This document shows, piece after piece, positions 9,260-20,018 of a stretch of DNA of 64,000 bases (within the stretch, counting starts at the first letter, position 1; each line of letters begins with the position of its first letter). Under the pieces are notes generated by a model. The model did not search any database. It was given only the letters and a program-made list of their open reading frames with translations, and had not been told where the DNA came from. Origin of the DNA: a bacterium (GTDB lineage Bacteria; Bacillota; Bacilli; Lactobacillales; Streptococcaceae); the NCBI GenBank assembly GCA_905221545.1, contig CAJNDO010000009.1, forward strand, positions 26,935 through 90,934. Direction: 5' to 3'. The position numbers were made by a program, and so were the translations under genes.

Positions 9260-9983
9260 AACCACTTTTTCTGAGAAAGTCACGAATGTTTGCTAATTCT
9301 TCCGAGTTTAGGGGGCGATAATCTCCCTCTTGAAGATTATCATCCAAGCTCCAAGGCCCAAATTGGGTGCGCTTGAGCGAGGTCACCTTGACACCAACTG
9401 AGAGGAACATTTTCTTGACTTGATGAAATTTTCCCTCTGAAATGGTGATGGAGGCTTGACTGAGAGAAGGTCTTGCAGATAGAATTTCTAGCCTTGCAGG
9501 TTTACAGACAGTACCATCTAAAAAGATAATTCCTTTTTGAAAGGCTTGGATATGATCAGGTGTCAGGAGTCCATTAACCTCAACTTGGTAGGTCTTATTG
9601 ACATGATACTGAGGATGAAGGAGTTGAAAGCCCAAAGGACCGTTATCGGTCACGAGGAGGAGACCAGTCGTATCTCGATCCAGTCGACCGACGGCATAGA
9701 GTTTATCAGACTGGATGTCAGGTGGAAGGAGATCCATAACGGTTGGAAGTTCCTTGTCTTTGTTGGCTGTCACGACACCAGCAGGTTTATGAAGCATAAG
9801 GTAGGTGTGCTCATAACCTTGAATGATGCGGTCCTGAAAACGGAGTTCTTGTAGCCCTGTATCGATATTCTGGGCTAGGGAGCGGGCTGGGCAACTATCG
9901 ACTATAATTTCTCCTTTAAGTAAGGCTTGTTTCATGGCCTTTCGGCTGATTTTTTCTTGGGCTAATAAATTATCTAAACGCAT
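9258..9983 (-). CDS. rsuA: 16S rRNA pseudouridine(516) synthase family protein
   Basis: Converts a uridine of 16S rRNA to pseudouridine. The 241-residue protein has an N-terminal S4 RNA-binding domain (MRLDNLLAQEKISRK) and the RsuA/RluB catalytic motif GRLDRDTTGLLLVT, whose second aspartate is the nucleophile. The later KMFLSVGVKVTSLKR segment is also typical of RsuA/RluB/RluE. The exact target base is assigned by family. Transcribed alone, convergent with the rhodanese gene. Confidence 0.9.
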   Translation of the reverse strand: MRLDNLLAQEKISRKAMKQALLKGEIIVDSCPARSLAQNIDTGLQELRFQDRIIQGYEHTYLMLHKPAGVVTANKDKELPTVMDLLPPDIQSDKLYAVGRLDRDTTGLLLVTDNGPLGFQLLHPQYHVNKTYQVEVNGLLTPDHIQAFQKGIIFLDGTVCKPARLEILSARPSLSQASITISEGKFHQVKKMFLSVGVKVTSLKRTQFGPWSLDDNLQEGDYRPLNSEELANIRDFLRKSG

Positions 9984-10144
9984 ACTGTGCCTATCTTATC
10001 ATAAGTTGTTTGCTTTGAAAAGGCTTGATGTGAAAAGAAAAGCAGAGTGAAAACATTTACACTTGCTTGAGTTATGTTATTTACTTGAAAATATGGTATA
10101 ATCGTTCAGTTAGAAAATAAATTTTGAATACTATAGAGGAAATC

Positions 10145-11986
10145 ATGACAAAATTAAGAGAAGATATCCGTAACATTGCGATTATCGCCCACGTTGACCA
10201 CGGTAAAACAACCCTCGTTGACGAATTGTTGAAACAATCAGAAACGCTTGATGCACGTACTGAATTGGCTGAGCGTGCTATGGACTCAAACGATATCGAA
10301 AAAGAGCGTGGAATCACCATCCTTGCTAAAAATACAGCCGTTGCCTACAACGGAACTCGTATCAACATCATGGACACACCAGGACACGCGGACTTCGGTG
10401 GAGAAGTTGAGCGTATCATGAAAATGGTTGATGGTGTTGTCTTGGTCGTAGATGCCTACGAAGGAACAATGCCACAGACTCGTTTCGTATTGAAAAAAGC
10501 CTTGGAACAAGACCTTGTCCCAATCGTGGTTGTTAACAAAATCGATAAACCATCAGCTCGCCCAGCAGAAGTAGTGGACGAAGTCTTGGAACTCTTCATC
10601 GAGCTTGGTGCGGATGATGACCAACTTGACTTCCCAGTGGTGTATGCTTCAGCTATTAACGGAACTTCTTCATTGTCAGATGATCCAGCTGACCAAGAAT
10701 CTACGATGGCACCAATCTTTGACACGATTATCGACCATATCCCAGCTCCAGTAGATAACTCAGATGAGCCTTTGCAATTCCAAGTGTCACTTTTGGACTA
10801 CAATGACTTCGTTGGACGTATCGGTATCGGTCGTGTCTTCCGTGGTACTGTTAAGGTTGGGGACCAAGTTACCCTTTCTAAACTTGATGGCACAACTAAA
10901 AACTTCCGTGTTACAAAACTCTTCGGTTTCTTTGGTTTGGAACGTCGTGAAATCCAAGAAGCAAAAGCAGGTGACTTGATTGCCGTTTCAGGTATGGAAG
11001 ATATCTTTGTCGGTGAAACCATCACTCCGACAGATGCAGTAGAAGCTCTTCCAATCCTACACATCGATGAGCCAACTCTTCAAATGACTTTCTTGGTAAA
11101 CAACTCACCATTTGCTGGTAAAGAAGGTAAATGGGTGACTTCTCGTAAGGTGGAAGAACGCTTGCAGGCAGAATTGCAAACAGACGTTTCCCTTCGCGTT
11201 GACCCAACTGATTCACCAGATAAATGGACTGTTTCAGGACGTGGAGAATTGCACTTGTCAATCCTTATCGAAACAATGCGTCGTGAGGGTTATGAACTTC
11301 AAGTATCTCGTCCAGAGGTTATCGTAAAAGAAATCGATGGTGTGAAATGTGAGCCATTTGAACGTGTTCAAATTGATACTCCAGAAGAATACCAAGGATC
11401 TGTTATCCAAAGCCTTTCTGAACGTAAGGGTGAAATGTTGGATATGATTTCAACTGGTAATGGTCAAACTCGTTTGGTCTTCCTTGTTCCAGCGCGTGGG
11501 TTGATCGGATACTCAACTGAGTTCTTGTCAATGACTCGTGGTTACGGTATCATGAACCATACCTTTGACCAATACTTGCCATTGATTCCAGGGGAAATTG
11601 GTGGACGTCACCGTGGTGCCCTTGTTTCTATCGATGCTGGTAAGGCTACAACTTACTCAATCATGTCTATCGAAGAACGTGGTACAATCTTTGTTAACCC
11701 AGGTACTGAGGTTTACGAAGGAATGATTATCGGTGAAAACTCTCGTGAAAACGACTTGACAGTTAACATCACTAAGGCTAAACAAATGACCAACGTTCGT
11801 TCAGCTACTAAGGACCAAACAGCTGTTATCAAGACTCCTCGTATCTTGACACTTGAAGAGTCTCTTGAGTTCTTGAACGACGATGAGTACATGGAAGTAA
11901 CGCCTGAGTCTATCCGTTTGCGTAAACAAATCCTTAACAAGGCAGAGCGTGAGAAAGCTAACAAGAAGAAAAAATCAGCTGAATAA
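10145..11986 (+). CDS. typA: Translational GTPase TypA/BipA
   Basis: Ribosome-binding translational GTPase involved in 50S assembly and stress adaptation. The 613-residue protein has the EF-G-like G domain ([31 protein letters not shown]) followed by domains II, III, V and the BipA C-terminal domain. I chose ATG 10145 behind AGAGGAAATC; a frame open from 10124 adds 7 unlikely residues. An extended -10 TGG-TATAAT (10095-10102) lies 42 nt upstream. Codon use is strongly biased, as in highly expressed genes. Confidence 0.96.
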   Translation: MTKLREDIRNIAIIAHVDHGKTTLVDELLKQSETLDARTELAERAMDSNDIEKERGITILAKNTAVAYNGTRINIMDTPGHADFGGEVERIMKMVDGVVLVVDAYEGTMPQTRFVLKKALEQDLVPIVVVNKIDKPSARPAEVVDEVLELFIELGADDDQLDFPVVYASAINGTSSLSDDPADQESTMAPIFDTIIDHIPAPVDNSDEPLQFQVSLLDYNDFVGRIGIGRVFRGTVKVGDQVTLSKLDGTTKNFRVTKLFGFFGLERREIQEAKAGDLIAVSGMEDIFVGETITPTDAVEALPILHIDEPTLQMTFLVNNSPFAGKEGKWVTSRKVEERLQAELQTDVSLRVDPTDSPDKWTVSGRGELHLSILIETMRREGYELQVSRPEVIVKEIDGVKCEPFERVQIDTPEEYQGSVIQSLSERKGEMLDMISTGNGQTRLVFLVPARGLIGYSTEFLSMTRGYGIMNHTFDQYLPLIPGEIGGRHRGALVSIDAGKATTYSIMSIEERGTIFVNPGTEVYEGMIIGENSRENDLTVNITKAKQMTNVRSATKDQTAVIKTPRILTLEESLEFLNDDEYMEVTPESIRLRKQILNKAEREKANKKKKSAE

Positions 11987-12005
11987 GAGCTAGAAAGAGA
12001 TAAAG

Positions 12006-12260
12006 ATGGTTTATTTAATCATAGGAATCCTCTTATTACTACTCTATGTATTTGCGACACCAGAAAGCATTAAAGGGACAGTCAATATCGTCCTTGTCGT
12101 CTTTGCTTTCGTAGCACTTTTGATTTTGCTTATGCTGTCTGTTCTGCAAATCTTTCAGCTACCGACAGAATTCTTCATCGCAGTTGCTATGCTTTTCCTA
12201 GCATACTTTAGCTTGCGAGATATTACCCTCATGTCGGTCCATAAAAGTAAAAGAAGATAA
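12006..12260 (+). CDS. Small membrane protein (DUF3165-like)
   Basis: An 84-residue protein with about three hydrophobic helices (roughly 2-17, 25-48, 53-70) and a basic tail ending KSKRR. It follows typA by 19 nt behind AGAAAGAGATAAAG and is probably co-transcribed. It resembles the streptococcal DUF3165 family; no function is known. Confidence 0.8.
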   Translation: MVYLIIGILLLLLYVFATPESIKGTVNIVLVVFAFVALLILLMLSVLQIFQLPTEFFIAVAMLFLAYFSLRDITLMSVHKSKRR

Positions 12261-12286
12261 AAAGAGAGTTTCGGCTCTCTTTTTTG
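12260..12286 (+). terminator. Terminator after the typA operon
   Basis: AGAGAG (12263-12268) pairs with CTCTCT (12275-12280), loop TTTCGG, then a T-run. Confidence 0.8.
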
Positions 12287-12375
12287 CTTGTTAGAATGCT
12301 GAATCTGAGCATTTTCATTTAGAATTATTTCCATAAAAATGGTAAAATAGTAAGAGTAGAAATGGAGTTCGAGAC

Positions 12376-13728
12376 ATGAAAGTAATAGATCAATTTAAAA
12401 ATAAGAAAGTCCTTGTTTTAGGTTTGGCCAAGTCTGGTGAATCTGCAGCTCGTTTGTTGGACAAGCTAGGCGCTATTGTGACAGTAAATGACGGGAAACC
12501 TTTTGAGGACAATCCAGCTGCGCAAAGTTTGCTGGAAGAAGGGATCAAGGTCATCACAGGCGGTCATCCTTTGGAACTCTTGGATGAAGAGTTTGCTCTG
12601 ATGGTAAAAAATCCAGGAATTCCTTACAGTAATCCAATGATTGAAAAAGCTTTGGCCAAAGGGATTCCAGTATTGACTGAGGTGGAATTGGCTTACTTGA
12701 TCTCAGAAGCACCGATTGTTGGTATTACTGGTTCCAATGGGAAAACAACTACAACGACTATGATTGGGGAAGTTTTGACTGCTGCTAGTCAACATGGCCT
12801 TTTATCAGGAAATATCGGCTATCCTGCCAGTCAAGTGGCCCAAACAGCGTCAGATAAGGACACGCTTGTTATGGAACTTTCTTCTTTCCAACTGATGGGT
12901 GTGCAAGAATTCCATCCTGAGATTGCGGTTATTACTAACCTCATGCCAACTCATATCGACTACCATGGTTCTTTTGAAGAGTATGTAGCAGCCAAGTGGA
13001 ATATTCAGAACAAGATGACAGCGGATGATTTTCTTGTCTTGAACTTTAACCAAGACTTGGCAAAAGAATTGGCTAGCAAAACACAGGCTACTGTTGTTCC
13101 ATTTTCAACACTTGAAAAGGTTGATGGAGCTTATCTGGAAGATGGTCAACTCTACTTCCGTGGGGAAGTTGTCATGGCAGCGAATGAAATCGGAGTTCCA
13201 GGTAGCCACAATGTGGAAAATGCCCTTGCGACTATTGCAGTAGCCAAGCTCCGTGGTGTGGATAACCAAACCATCAAGGAAACTCTTTCAGCCTTCGGTG
13301 GTGTCAAACACCGTCTCCAGTTTGTGGATGAAATCAAGGGTGTGAAATTCTATAATGATAGCAAGTCAACCAATATCTTGGCTACTCAAAAAGCCTTGTC
13401 AGGATTTGACAACAGCAAGGTCATCTTGATTGCAGGTGGTTTGGACCGCGGCAATGAGTTTGACGAGTTGGTTCCAGACATTACTGGACTCAAGAAAATG
13501 GTCATCCTTGGTCAGTCTGCAGACCGTGTCAAACGGGCAGCAGATAAGGCTGGTGTCGCTTATGTTGATGCCACTGACATTGCTGATGCGACTCGCAAGG
13601 CTTACGAGCTTGCGACTCAAGGAGATGTGGTTCTTCTTAGTCCTGCCAATGCTAGCTGGGATATGTATGCTAACTTTGAAGTACGTGGCGACCTCTTTAT
13701 CGACACAGTAGCGGAGTTAAAGGAATAA
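12376..13728 (+). CDS. murD: UDP-N-acetylmuramoyl-L-alanine--D-glutamate ligase
   Basis: ATP-dependent ligase adding D-glutamate to UDP-MurNAc-L-Ala in the cytoplasmic phase of peptidoglycan synthesis. The 450-residue protein has a Rossmann-like N-terminal domain ([17 protein letters not shown]), the ATP-binding [16 protein letters not shown] near residue 115, and C-terminal NDSKSTN, typical of Mur ligases. First gene of murD-murG-divIB. An extended -10 (TGG-TAAAAT, 12340-12348) lies just upstream. Confidence 0.97.
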   Translation: MKVIDQFKNKKVLVLGLAKSGESAARLLDKLGAIVTVNDGKPFEDNPAAQSLLEEGIKVITGGHPLELLDEEFALMVKNPGIPYSNPMIEKALAKGIPVLTEVELAYLISEAPIVGITGSNGKTTTTTMIGEVLTAASQHGLLSGNIGYPASQVAQTASDKDTLVMELSSFQLMGVQEFHPEIAVITNLMPTHIDYHGSFEEYVAAKWNIQNKMTADDFLVLNFNQDLAKELASKTQATVVPFSTLEKVDGAYLEDGQLYFRGEVVMAANEIGVPGSHNVENALATIAVAKLRGVDNQTIKETLSAFGGVKHRLQFVDEIKGVKFYNDSKSTNILATQKALSGFDNSKVILIAGGLDRGNEFDELVPDITGLKKMVILGQSADRVKRAADKAGVAYVDATDIADATRKAYELATQGDVVLLSPANASWDMYANFEVRGDLFIDTVAELKE

Positions 13729-13729
13729 T

Positions 13730-14788
13730 ATGAAAAAAATTGTCTTTACAGGTGGGGGGACGGTTGGACACGTTACCCTCAATCTTTTGTTAATGCCCAA
13801 GTTTATCGAAGATGGCTGGGAAGTCCATTATATCGGGGACAAGCGTGGTATCGAACACCAAGAAATCCTTAAGTCGGGTCTAGATGTCACTTTCCATTCT
13901 ATTGCGACTGGAAAATTGCGTCGTTATTTCTCTTGGCAAAATATGCTGGATGTCTTCAAAGTTGGTTGGGGAATTGTCCAGTCGCTCTTTATCATGTTGC
14001 GACTTCGTCCACAGGCTCTTTTTTCAAAGGGTGGCTTTGTCTCAGTACCGCCTGTTATCGCAGCACGTGTGTCAGGAGTGCCAGTCTTTATTCACGAATC
14101 TGACTTGTCCATGGGCTTGGCCAATAAAATCGCCTATAAGTTTGCGACGAAGATGTATTCAACCTTTGAGCAAGCTTCAAGTTTGTCCAAGGTTGAGCAT
14201 GTGGGAGCGGTGACAAAGGTTTCAGATCAAAAAACTCTAGAACCCGATGAATTGGTGGATATCCAAACCCACTTTAATCCCAAATTGCCAACTGTATTGT
14301 TTGTCGGTGGTTCTGCAGGTGCTCGTGTCTTTAACCAATTGGTGACAGACCATAAAAAAGAGCTGACAGAGCGCTACAATATTATCAATCTAACTGGAGA
14401 TTCTAGTCTGAACGAGTTGAGCCAAAATCTTTTTCGTGTTGACTATGTGACCAATCTCTATCAACCTTTGATGGAATTGGCTGACATTGTTGTGACACGT
14501 GGTGGTGCCAATACGATTTTTGAGCTCTTGGCCATGACAAAATTACATGTCATTGTGCCACTTGGTCGTGAGGCTAGTCGTGGTGACCAGATTGAAAATG
14601 CAGCTTACTTTGTTAAGAAAGGCTATGCAGAAGAGCTTCAAGAAAGTGATTTGACCTTGGATAGTTTGGAAGAGAAGCTTTCTCACTTACTAAGCCAAAA
14701 GGAAGATTACCAAGCTAAGATGAAAGCTTCTAAGGAATTGAAATCTCTAGCAGATTTTTATCAATTATTGAAAAAAGATTTATCATAA
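13730..14788 (+). CDS. murG: UDP-GlcNAc:undecaprenyl-PP-MurNAc-pentapeptide GlcNAc transferase
   Basis: Makes lipid II from lipid I at the inner membrane face. The 352-residue GT-B enzyme shows the glycine-rich N-terminal motif [10 protein letters not shown] and the C-terminal nucleotide-sugar region [13 protein letters not shown]. In most bacteria the first motif reads TGGGTGGH; here V replaces the second G, as in streptococcal MurG. It starts 1 nt after the murD stop and is followed by divIB after 9 nt. Confidence 0.96.
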   Translation: MKKIVFTGGGTVGHVTLNLLLMPKFIEDGWEVHYIGDKRGIEHQEILKSGLDVTFHSIATGKLRRYFSWQNMLDVFKVGWGIVQSLFIMLRLRPQALFSKGGFVSVPPVIAARVSGVPVFIHESDLSMGLANKIAYKFATKMYSTFEQASSLSKVEHVGAVTKVSDQKTLEPDELVDIQTHFNPKLPTVLFVGGSAGARVFNQLVTDHKKELTERYNIINLTGDSSLNELSQNLFRVDYVTNLYQPLMELADIVVTRGGANTIFELLAMTKLHVIVPLGREASRGDQIENAAYFVKKGYAEELQESDLTLDSLEEKLSHLLSQKEDYQAKMKASKELKSLADFYQLLKKDLS

Positions 14789-14797
14789 GGAAAGTAA

Positions 14798-16042
14798 ATG
14801 TCAAAAGATAAGAAAAATGAGGACAAAGAAATCCTCGAAGAATTTAAAGAGTTATCAGAATGGCAGAAACGAAACCAAGAATATCTAAAAAAGAAGGCTG
14901 AAGAAGAGGCGACCCTAGCTGAGGAGAAGGAAAAAGAAAGACAAGCTCGAATGGGAGAAGAATCTGAGAAGTCAGAGGACAAGGAGGGCTCGGAGAGTGA
15001 AGCGGACCCAGAAGATGAAGAATCAGCTAAGGAAAAGTCTGAAGAAAAAGTAGAAGCTCCAGAGGGTGACAAAAAGGAAGAAGAGATAGAAGAATCAGGG
15101 GTTAAAGAGGGCGAGGAACAGGATAAAAAGCTTGCTAAAAAGGCTACAAAAGAAAAACCAGCCAAAGCAAAGATTCCTGGCCTCCATATCTTACGAGCCT
15201 TAACGATTTTATTTCCAAGTCTGCTTTTATTGATTGTCTCTGCCTACTTACTCAGTCCTTATGCAACCATGAAGGATATCCGTATTGAGGGAACGGTTCA
15301 AACTACGGCTGATGATATTCGACAGGCTTCAGGGATTCAGGATTCAGATTATACGATTAACCTTCTGCTAGATAAGGCAAAATATGAAGAGCAGATCAAG
15401 TCTAACTATTGGGTGGAATCAGCTCAGCTTGTTTATCAATTTCCAACCAAGTTTACTATCAAGGTCAAGGAATACGATATTGTTGCCTACTATATTTCTG
15501 GTGAAAATCATTATCCTATTCTTTCCAGTGGTCAGCTTGAGACCAGTTCTGTGAGCTTGGTTAGTCTGCCAGAAACTTATTTGTCAGTTCTCTTTAATGA
15601 TAGTGAACAAATCAAGGCTTTTGTCTCAGAACTTTCTCAAATTAGCCCTGAACTCAAGGCGGCTATCCAAAAGGTAGAACTAGCCCCAAGCAAGGTGACA
15701 TCAGATCTAATTCGATTGACCATGAATGATTCGGACGAAGTCTTGGTTCCCCTGTCTGAAATGAGCAAGAAATTGCCTTATTATAGTAAGATTAAGCCAC
15801 AATTGTCAGAACCGAGTGTGGTCGACATGGAAGCTGGAATTTACAGTTACACTGTGGCTGATAAATTAATTATGGAGGCTGAGGAAAAAGCCAAACAAGA
15901 GGCCAAAGAAGCTGAGAAGAAACAGAAAGAGGAAGAGAAGAAAAGGCTGGAAGAACAGCAGAATAAATTGGAAGAAGAGAAGAAAAAATTGGAGGAAGAG
16001 AGCAATCGAAACCAAACAAGTCAGCGTTCATCGCGTCGCTAG
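14798..16042 (+). CDS. divIB: Cell division protein DivIB/FtsQ
   Basis: Divisome protein that links FtsL and DivIC with septal wall synthases. The 414-residue protein has a long charged cytosolic N-terminus (about 1-128, rich in Glu and Lys), one membrane helix (about 131-152) and an external POTRA domain (MKDIRIEGTVQTTADDIRQA) followed by the beta domain. It ends in a low-complexity Glu/Lys coiled-coil tail (about 365-405). Last gene of the murD operon. Confidence 0.95.
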   Translation: MSKDKKNEDKEILEEFKELSEWQKRNQEYLKKKAEEEATLAEEKEKERQARMGEESEKSEDKEGSESEADPEDEESAKEKSEEKVEAPEGDKKEEEIEESGVKEGEEQDKKLAKKATKEKPAKAKIPGLHILRALTILFPSLLLLIVSAYLLSPYATMKDIRIEGTVQTTADDIRQASGIQDSDYTINLLLDKAKYEEQIKSNYWVESAQLVYQFPTKFTIKVKEYDIVAYYISGENHYPILSSGQLETSSVSLVSLPETYLSVLFNDSEQIKAFVSELSQISPELKAAIQKVELAPSKVTSDLIRLTMNDSDEVLVPLSEMSKKLPYYSKIKPQLSEPSVVDMEAGIYSYTVADKLIMEAEEKAKQEAKEAEKKQKEEEKKRLEEQQNKLEEEKKKLEEESNRNQTSQRSSRR

Positions 16043-16087
16043 GTTTACCTTTTCTCCTATAGCTCTTTAGTTACCATGTTTTTACTT

Positions 16088-16116
16088 GACAAGTGCTAGT
16101 AGAAATAATAGAATAA
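16088..16116 (+). promoter_or_regulatory. pyrFE promoter
   Basis: TTGACA (16088-16093) and TAGAAT (16111-16116) with a 17-bp spacer, directly upstream of the pyr attenuator. Confidence 0.8.
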
Positions 16117-16120
16117 TAGA

Positions 16121-16222
16121 AAACCTTTAAAGCAGTCCAGAGAGGCAGCTAAGGTTAGACGGTGAAAGGGTGGAGACTACCCATTTTTCGTGGAACCTTG
16201 CTGTTGGCAGGTTCCTTTTTTC
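16121..16222 (+). promoter_or_regulatory. PyrR-type transcription attenuator of pyrFE
   Basis: The leader contains CAGTCCAGAGAGGCAG (16135-16150), the conserved PyrR-binding loop, closed by AACCTT (16124-16129) with AAGGTT (16151-16156). Further on, GGAACCT (16192-16198) pairs with AGGTTCC (16209-16215) and is followed by T6, an intrinsic terminator. AAGGTT can pair instead with AACCTT at 16194-16199, forming an antiterminator. This mutually exclusive arrangement is the Bacillus/Streptococcus pyr mechanism: UMP-bound PyrR stabilises the first hairpin and causes termination. Confidence 0.9.
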
Positions 16223-16274
16223 GTGGCTTCTGTTGCCCAGACTCTCTCACTAGTAAAGGTAAAAGGAGAAACCT

Positions 16275-16976
16275 ATGCGAGAACATCGTCCAGTCATTGC
16301 TCTTGATTTTCCTAGTTTTGAGGCAGTCAAGGAATTCTTAGCTCTTTTTCCAGCAGAAGAAAGACTTTATCTCAAGGTGGGGATGGAGCTTTATTACGCA
16401 GCGGGTCCTGAGATTGTGTCCTACTTGAAAGGTCTGGGGCACAGTGTCTTTTTGGATCTCAAGCTGCATGACATTCCCAATACAGTTAAATCAGCCATGA
16501 AGGTCTTGTCTCAGCTTGGTGTCGATATGACCAATGTTCATGCTGCTGGTGGTGTAGAGATGATGAAGGCTGCGCGTGAAGGTCTTGGAAGTCAAGCCAA
16601 ATTGATTGCAGTGACTCAGTTGACCTCAACGTCGGAAGCCCAGATGCAGGATTTTCAAAATATTCAAACCAGCCTGCAAGAGTCTGTAATCCACTATGCT
16701 AAGAAAACAGCTGAAGCGGGCTTGGATGGTGTCGTTTGCTCGGCACAGGAAGTTCAACTTATCAAGCAGGCCACCAATCCAGATTTTATCTGTCTAACAC
16801 CGGGGATTCGCCCTCAGGGAGCTGCTGTTGGAGATCAAAAACGTGTGATGTCCCCTACTGATGCCTATCAAATCGGTAGTGACTATATCGTAGTGGGACG
16901 TCCCATTACCCAAGCTGAAGATCCTGTTGCAGCCTATCATGCCATCAAGGATGAATGGACACAGGACTGGAATTAA
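16275..16976 (+). CDS. pyrF: Orotidine-5'-phosphate decarboxylase
   Basis: Last step of UMP synthesis: OMP to UMP plus CO2. The 233-residue TIM-barrel protein has the catalytic segment [11 protein letters not shown] around residue 60, VHAAGG, and the phosphate-binding TPGIRPQG and VVGRPIT near the C-terminus. It starts 6 nt after AAAAGGAGAAACCT and lies in one operon with pyrE under the PyrR attenuator. Confidence 0.97.
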   Translation: MREHRPVIALDFPSFEAVKEFLALFPAEERLYLKVGMELYYAAGPEIVSYLKGLGHSVFLDLKLHDIPNTVKSAMKVLSQLGVDMTNVHAAGGVEMMKAAREGLGSQAKLIAVTQLTSTSEAQMQDFQNIQTSLQESVIHYAKKTAEAGLDGVVCSAQEVQLIKQATNPDFICLTPGIRPQGAAVGDQKRVMSPTDAYQIGSDYIVVGRPITQAEDPVAAYHAIKDEWTQDWN

Positions 16977-17009
16977 AGAAATAGATTATAAAAATAAAAG
17001 GAGAAGACC

Positions 17010-17642
17010 ATGACACTTGCTAAAGATATCGCTAGCCACCTCTTGAAAATCCAAGCGGTTTACCTCAAGCCAGAGGAGCCTTTCACTTGGGCATCTGGCA
17101 TCAAGTCACCGATTTACACAGATAACCGTGTGACACTAGCCTATCCAGAGACTCGTACACTAATTGAAAATGGTTTTGTGGAAGCTATTAAAGCAGAATT
17201 TCCAGAAGTAGAAGTGATTGCAGGAACTGCAACAGCAGGGATTCCACACGGAGCTATTATTGCTGATAAGATGAACTTGCCATTTGCCTATATCCGTAGC
17301 AAACCAAAAGACCACGGAGCTGGTAATCAAATCGAAGGACGTGTAGCTCAAGGTCAAAAAATGGTAGTGGTTGAAGACCTTATTTCAACTGGTGGTTCTG
17401 TTCTTGAAGCCGTAGCAGCAGCTAAGCGAGAAGGAGCAGATGTGCTTGGAGTTGTAGCGATTTTCAGCTACCAATTGCCAAAAGCAGATAAGAACTTTGC
17501 GGATGCTGGTGTTAAGCTGGTAACACTTTCTAACTACAGCGAACTCATCCACCTAGCCCAAGAAGAAGGTTATATCACACCGGAAGGATTGGACCTTCTA
17601 AAACGCTTTAAAGAAGACCAAGAGAATTGGCAAAATGCTTAA
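17010..17642 (+). CDS. pyrE: Orotate phosphoribosyltransferase
   Basis: Transfers phosphoribose from PRPP to orotate, giving OMP, the substrate of PyrF. The 210-residue type I PRTase has the PRPP-binding motif [13 protein letters not shown] near residue 120 and the N-terminal [16 protein letters not shown]. It lies 33 nt after pyrF behind AAAAGGAGAAG. Confidence 0.97.
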   Translation: MTLAKDIASHLLKIQAVYLKPEEPFTWASGIKSPIYTDNRVTLAYPETRTLIENGFVEAIKAEFPEVEVIAGTATAGIPHGAIIADKMNLPFAYIRSKPKDHGAGNQIEGRVAQGQKMVVVEDLISTGGSVLEAVAAAKREGADVLGVVAIFSYQLPKADKNFADAGVKLVTLSNYSELIHLAQEEGYITPEGLDLLKRFKEDQENWQNA

Positions 17643-17650
17643 AACATAGA

Positions 17651-17688
17651 AAATCAGGTAGTCACTAGGATTACCTGATTTCTTTTTG
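17651..17688 (+). terminator. Terminator after pyrE
   Basis: AAATCAGGTA (17651-17660) pairs perfectly with TACCTGATTT (17672-17681), followed by CTTTTTG. Confidence 0.85.
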
Positions 17689-17703
17689 TGATTTCATTGA
17701 GTA

Positions 17704-18570
17704 TTAGTCAACTTTTCCACCTTCAACAACTAGGTCATCTGCCTTAGCAGCGTCACCGTAGGTTGGGTGAAGTGTTTTTTCATAGGCCTTGTGGAAGAAA
17801 TTTTCCTTGCCTAATTTTTCAATATCTTTATTGATGAAGTCTAGCAGTTCTTGGTTGCCTTTTTGGATTGCTGCTGCGATGGTATCTGGATCACCGAGGG
17901 AAGTAATTCCTACTTCAAATCCTTTGTTTTCAAGCGCCCAAGCTAGGACTTCCGTATTGTCAGTAGAGAAGGCATCTCCACGTCCGTCAAGAAGGGCTTG
18001 GTAAGAGTCACTGTATTGGTCGTATTTTTGAAGCTTGATTTCTGGATGATTTTTTTCAAAATAAGTTTCAGCAGTTGTTCCTTTTGTGACAATCAAAGTT
18101 TTACCTTCCAATTGTTTGACATCTGTAATGAGGCCAGTCTTAGGTGATACGACACCAAGAGAAACTTTCATGTAAGGAAGGGCAAAGTCAACTTGTTTCT
18201 TGCGTTCATCAGTTACCGTAAAGTTGGCAAGAGTAATATCTACCTTGTTTGAAATCAAGTATTCAGCACGGTTGGCAGCATCGACTGAAACGTATTTAAC
18301 CTTCACGCCAAGATCTTGTGCCAGTTGGTTCCCAAGTTCGATATCGTAACCTTGGTAAGAACCATCATTGTCAACGTAACCAAAGGGTTTCTTGTCTCCA
18401 AATACGGCGATTCGTAGTTCACCGCTTTTTTTGATTTCATCGATTGTGCGAGCCTTGGCAGTGGTTTTACCAGACGATGAGCCAGCATTTCCACCAGAGC
18501 TACAAGCTGTTACCAAGATAAGGGCAAAGGCAAGAGCCAAAACAGTTAAGAGTGGTTTGAGTAGTTTCAT
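17704..18570 (-). CDS. Amino-acid ABC transporter substrate-binding lipoprotein
   Basis: A 288-residue polar amino-acid binding protein (SBP family 3). It has a lipoprotein signal with lipobox LVTAC at about residues 19-23, then a Ser/Gly linker and the bilobed domain (ELRIAVFGDKKPFGYVD, YQGYDIELGNQLA). Substrate is probably a polar or acidic amino acid, by family. It is the last gene of a four-gene minus-strand operon: two permeases, ATPase, binding protein. Confidence 0.92.
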   Translation of the reverse strand: MKLLKPLLTVLALAFALILVTACSSGGNAGSSSGKTTAKARTIDEIKKSGELRIAVFGDKKPFGYVDNDGSYQGYDIELGNQLAQDLGVKVKYVSVDAANRAEYLISNKVDITLANFTVTDERKKQVDFALPYMKVSLGVVSPKTGLITDVKQLEGKTLIVTKGTTAETYFEKNHPEIKLQKYDQYSDSYQALLDGRGDAFSTDNTEVLAWALENKGFEVGITSLGDPDTIAAAIQKGNQELLDFINKDIEKLGKENFFHKAYEKTLHPTYGDAAKADDLVVEGGKVD

Positions 18571-18581
18571 AAAAATCTCCT

Positions 18582-19340
18582 TTATAGATATGAGCCAAAT
18601 TGGCTAAAGTCAAAGACGTTTAAAAATTCCTGAGCTCGTTTGGTCTGTGGATTTGTAAAGAAGGCTTGAGCCGTTCCTTCTTCAGCGATTTTCCCTTGGT
18701 CGAGGAAGATAATGCGGTCGGCAATTGCTTGGGCAAACTGCATTTCGTGAGTTACTAAAATCATGGTACGGCCTTCTTGAGCTAAGTCATTGATCAGTTC
18801 CAGAACTTCACGCACCATTTCTGGATCCAGCGAAGCCGTCACTTCGTCAAAAAGGATGATTTCTGGATGCATGAGCAGGGCACGGACAATCGCAACCCGT
18901 TGCTTCTGTCCGCCAGATAATTGCCGGGCAAAGCTATGTTGTTTATCCAGCAATCCGACACGTTCCAGTAATTGCAAAGCTTCTTCTGTTACTTCTTTTT
19001 TGTTCCGTCCCTGTGCTTTGATAGGTCCTAGGATGAGGTTTTGAAGGACATCCAGATGGGGAAAGAGTTCATAGCTTTGAAAGACCATGCCAATCTTTTG
19101 GCGAACTAAGTGAAAGTCTTTCTGATTACCAATAATGGACTGGCCATCTAGAAGAATATCTCCACCTTGAATGCTTTCTAAGCCATTGAGGCAACGAAGC
19201 AGGGTGCTTTTCCCACAACCAGATGGTCCTAGGATAACCACAACTTCCCCTTTTTTGATATCTAGAGAAATACCTTGGAGGATGGGATTGTCTCCGAAGG
19301 ATTTTTTTAGTTCCTTGATTTCTAAAATAGTTTCAGACAT
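18582..19340 (-). CDS. Amino-acid ABC transporter ATP-binding protein
   Basis: A 252-residue GlnQ-type ATPase. Walker A is GPSGCGKSTLLR, the Q loop is MVFQSYELFPH, the signature is RQLSGGQKQRVAIVRAL, and Walker B is IILFDEVTASLDPE, where V replaces the usual P of DEPTSALD. It directly abuts the upstream permease gene (1 nt apart), so translation is probably coupled. Confidence 0.94.
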   Translation of the reverse strand: MSETILEIKELKKSFGDNPILQGISLDIKKGEVVVILGPSGCGKSTLLRCLNGLESIQGGDILLDGQSIIGNQKDFHLVRQKIGMVFQSYELFPHLDVLQNLILGPIKAQGRNKKEVTEEALQLLERVGLLDKQHSFARQLSGGQKQRVAIVRALLMHPEIILFDEVTASLDPEMVREVLELINDLAQEGRTMILVTHEMQFAQAIADRIIFLDQGKIAEEGTAQAFFTNPQTKRAQEFLNVFDFSQFGSYL

Positions 19341-20018
19341 TTAGTTCCTCCAATGTTTTTCTAAGTGTGTGGAAAGTTTGGAAATAGGAAAGCAAACTGC
19401 GAAATACAAGACCAGAATGGTTCCATAAATCCAAAAGGAAGCTGTTGGGATAGTCAGGCGATTGCTATCGATGATTTGCTGTCCAACCTTGGTCACTTCC
19501 ACAACCCCAATCAAAACGACCAAGGAAGTGGTTTTGATCATCCGAGTGACAAGATTGATAGCTTGTGGTAGCAGTCTTCTCAAGACCTGTGGGATGATGA
19601 TGTGGTAGTAAAGTTGAACATTGGTCAAACCTAGCGCCTGTCCACTTTCAAACTGATGCTTAGGGAGGGAAGTGATAGCTCCACGGACCAAGTCCCCCAT
19701 TTCAGCTGTTCCCCAGAGAGTGAAAACGATAATAGCAGAAGTCTCTCCTGAGATATTGATATTAAAGTTTCGAGCCAAGCCGAAATAAACGATGAAGAGC
19801 AACACCAGCTGGGGCATGATACGGATGAATTCCAGATACAATCGTGTCAAAAATCGTACTACCCTAGAATGGGAGGTCATGATGATTCCCATGACTGTTC
19901 CGAAAATCATAGATAGAAGGACAGATAGGATAGAAATCCCAATCGTAACGCCCAATCCCTGTAAGATCCGCAGGAGATTATTTCCTTGAAAGAGTACTTG
20001 GATTCCCGAATCCTGCAT
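19341..20018 (-). CDS. Amino-acid ABC transporter permease
   Basis: A 225-residue HisM/GlnP-type membrane protein with about five hydrophobic helices. The EAA-type cytoplasmic loop, which docks the ATPase, is the segment GQALGLTNVQLYYHIIIPQ. Its start lies inside the preceding permease gene (41-nt overlap). Together the two permeases would form the heterodimeric channel. Confidence 0.92.
   Translation of the reverse strand: MQDSGIQVLFQGNNLLRILQGLGVTIGISILSVLLSMIFGTVMGIIMTSHSRVVRFLTRLYLEFIRIMPQLVLLFIVYFGLARNFNINISGETSAIIVFTLWGTAEMGDLVRGAITSLPKHQFESGQALGLTNVQLYYHIIIPQVLRRLLPQAINLVTRMIKTTSLVVLIGVVEVTKVGQQIIDSNRLTIPTASFWIYGTILVLYFAVCFPISKLSTHLEKHWRN

Noticed and set aside
14761-15165. A serine-rich minus-strand frame opposite divIB
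   Set aside because: It is the complement of Glu/Lys-rich codons in the DivIB N-terminus and has no Shine-Dalgarno.
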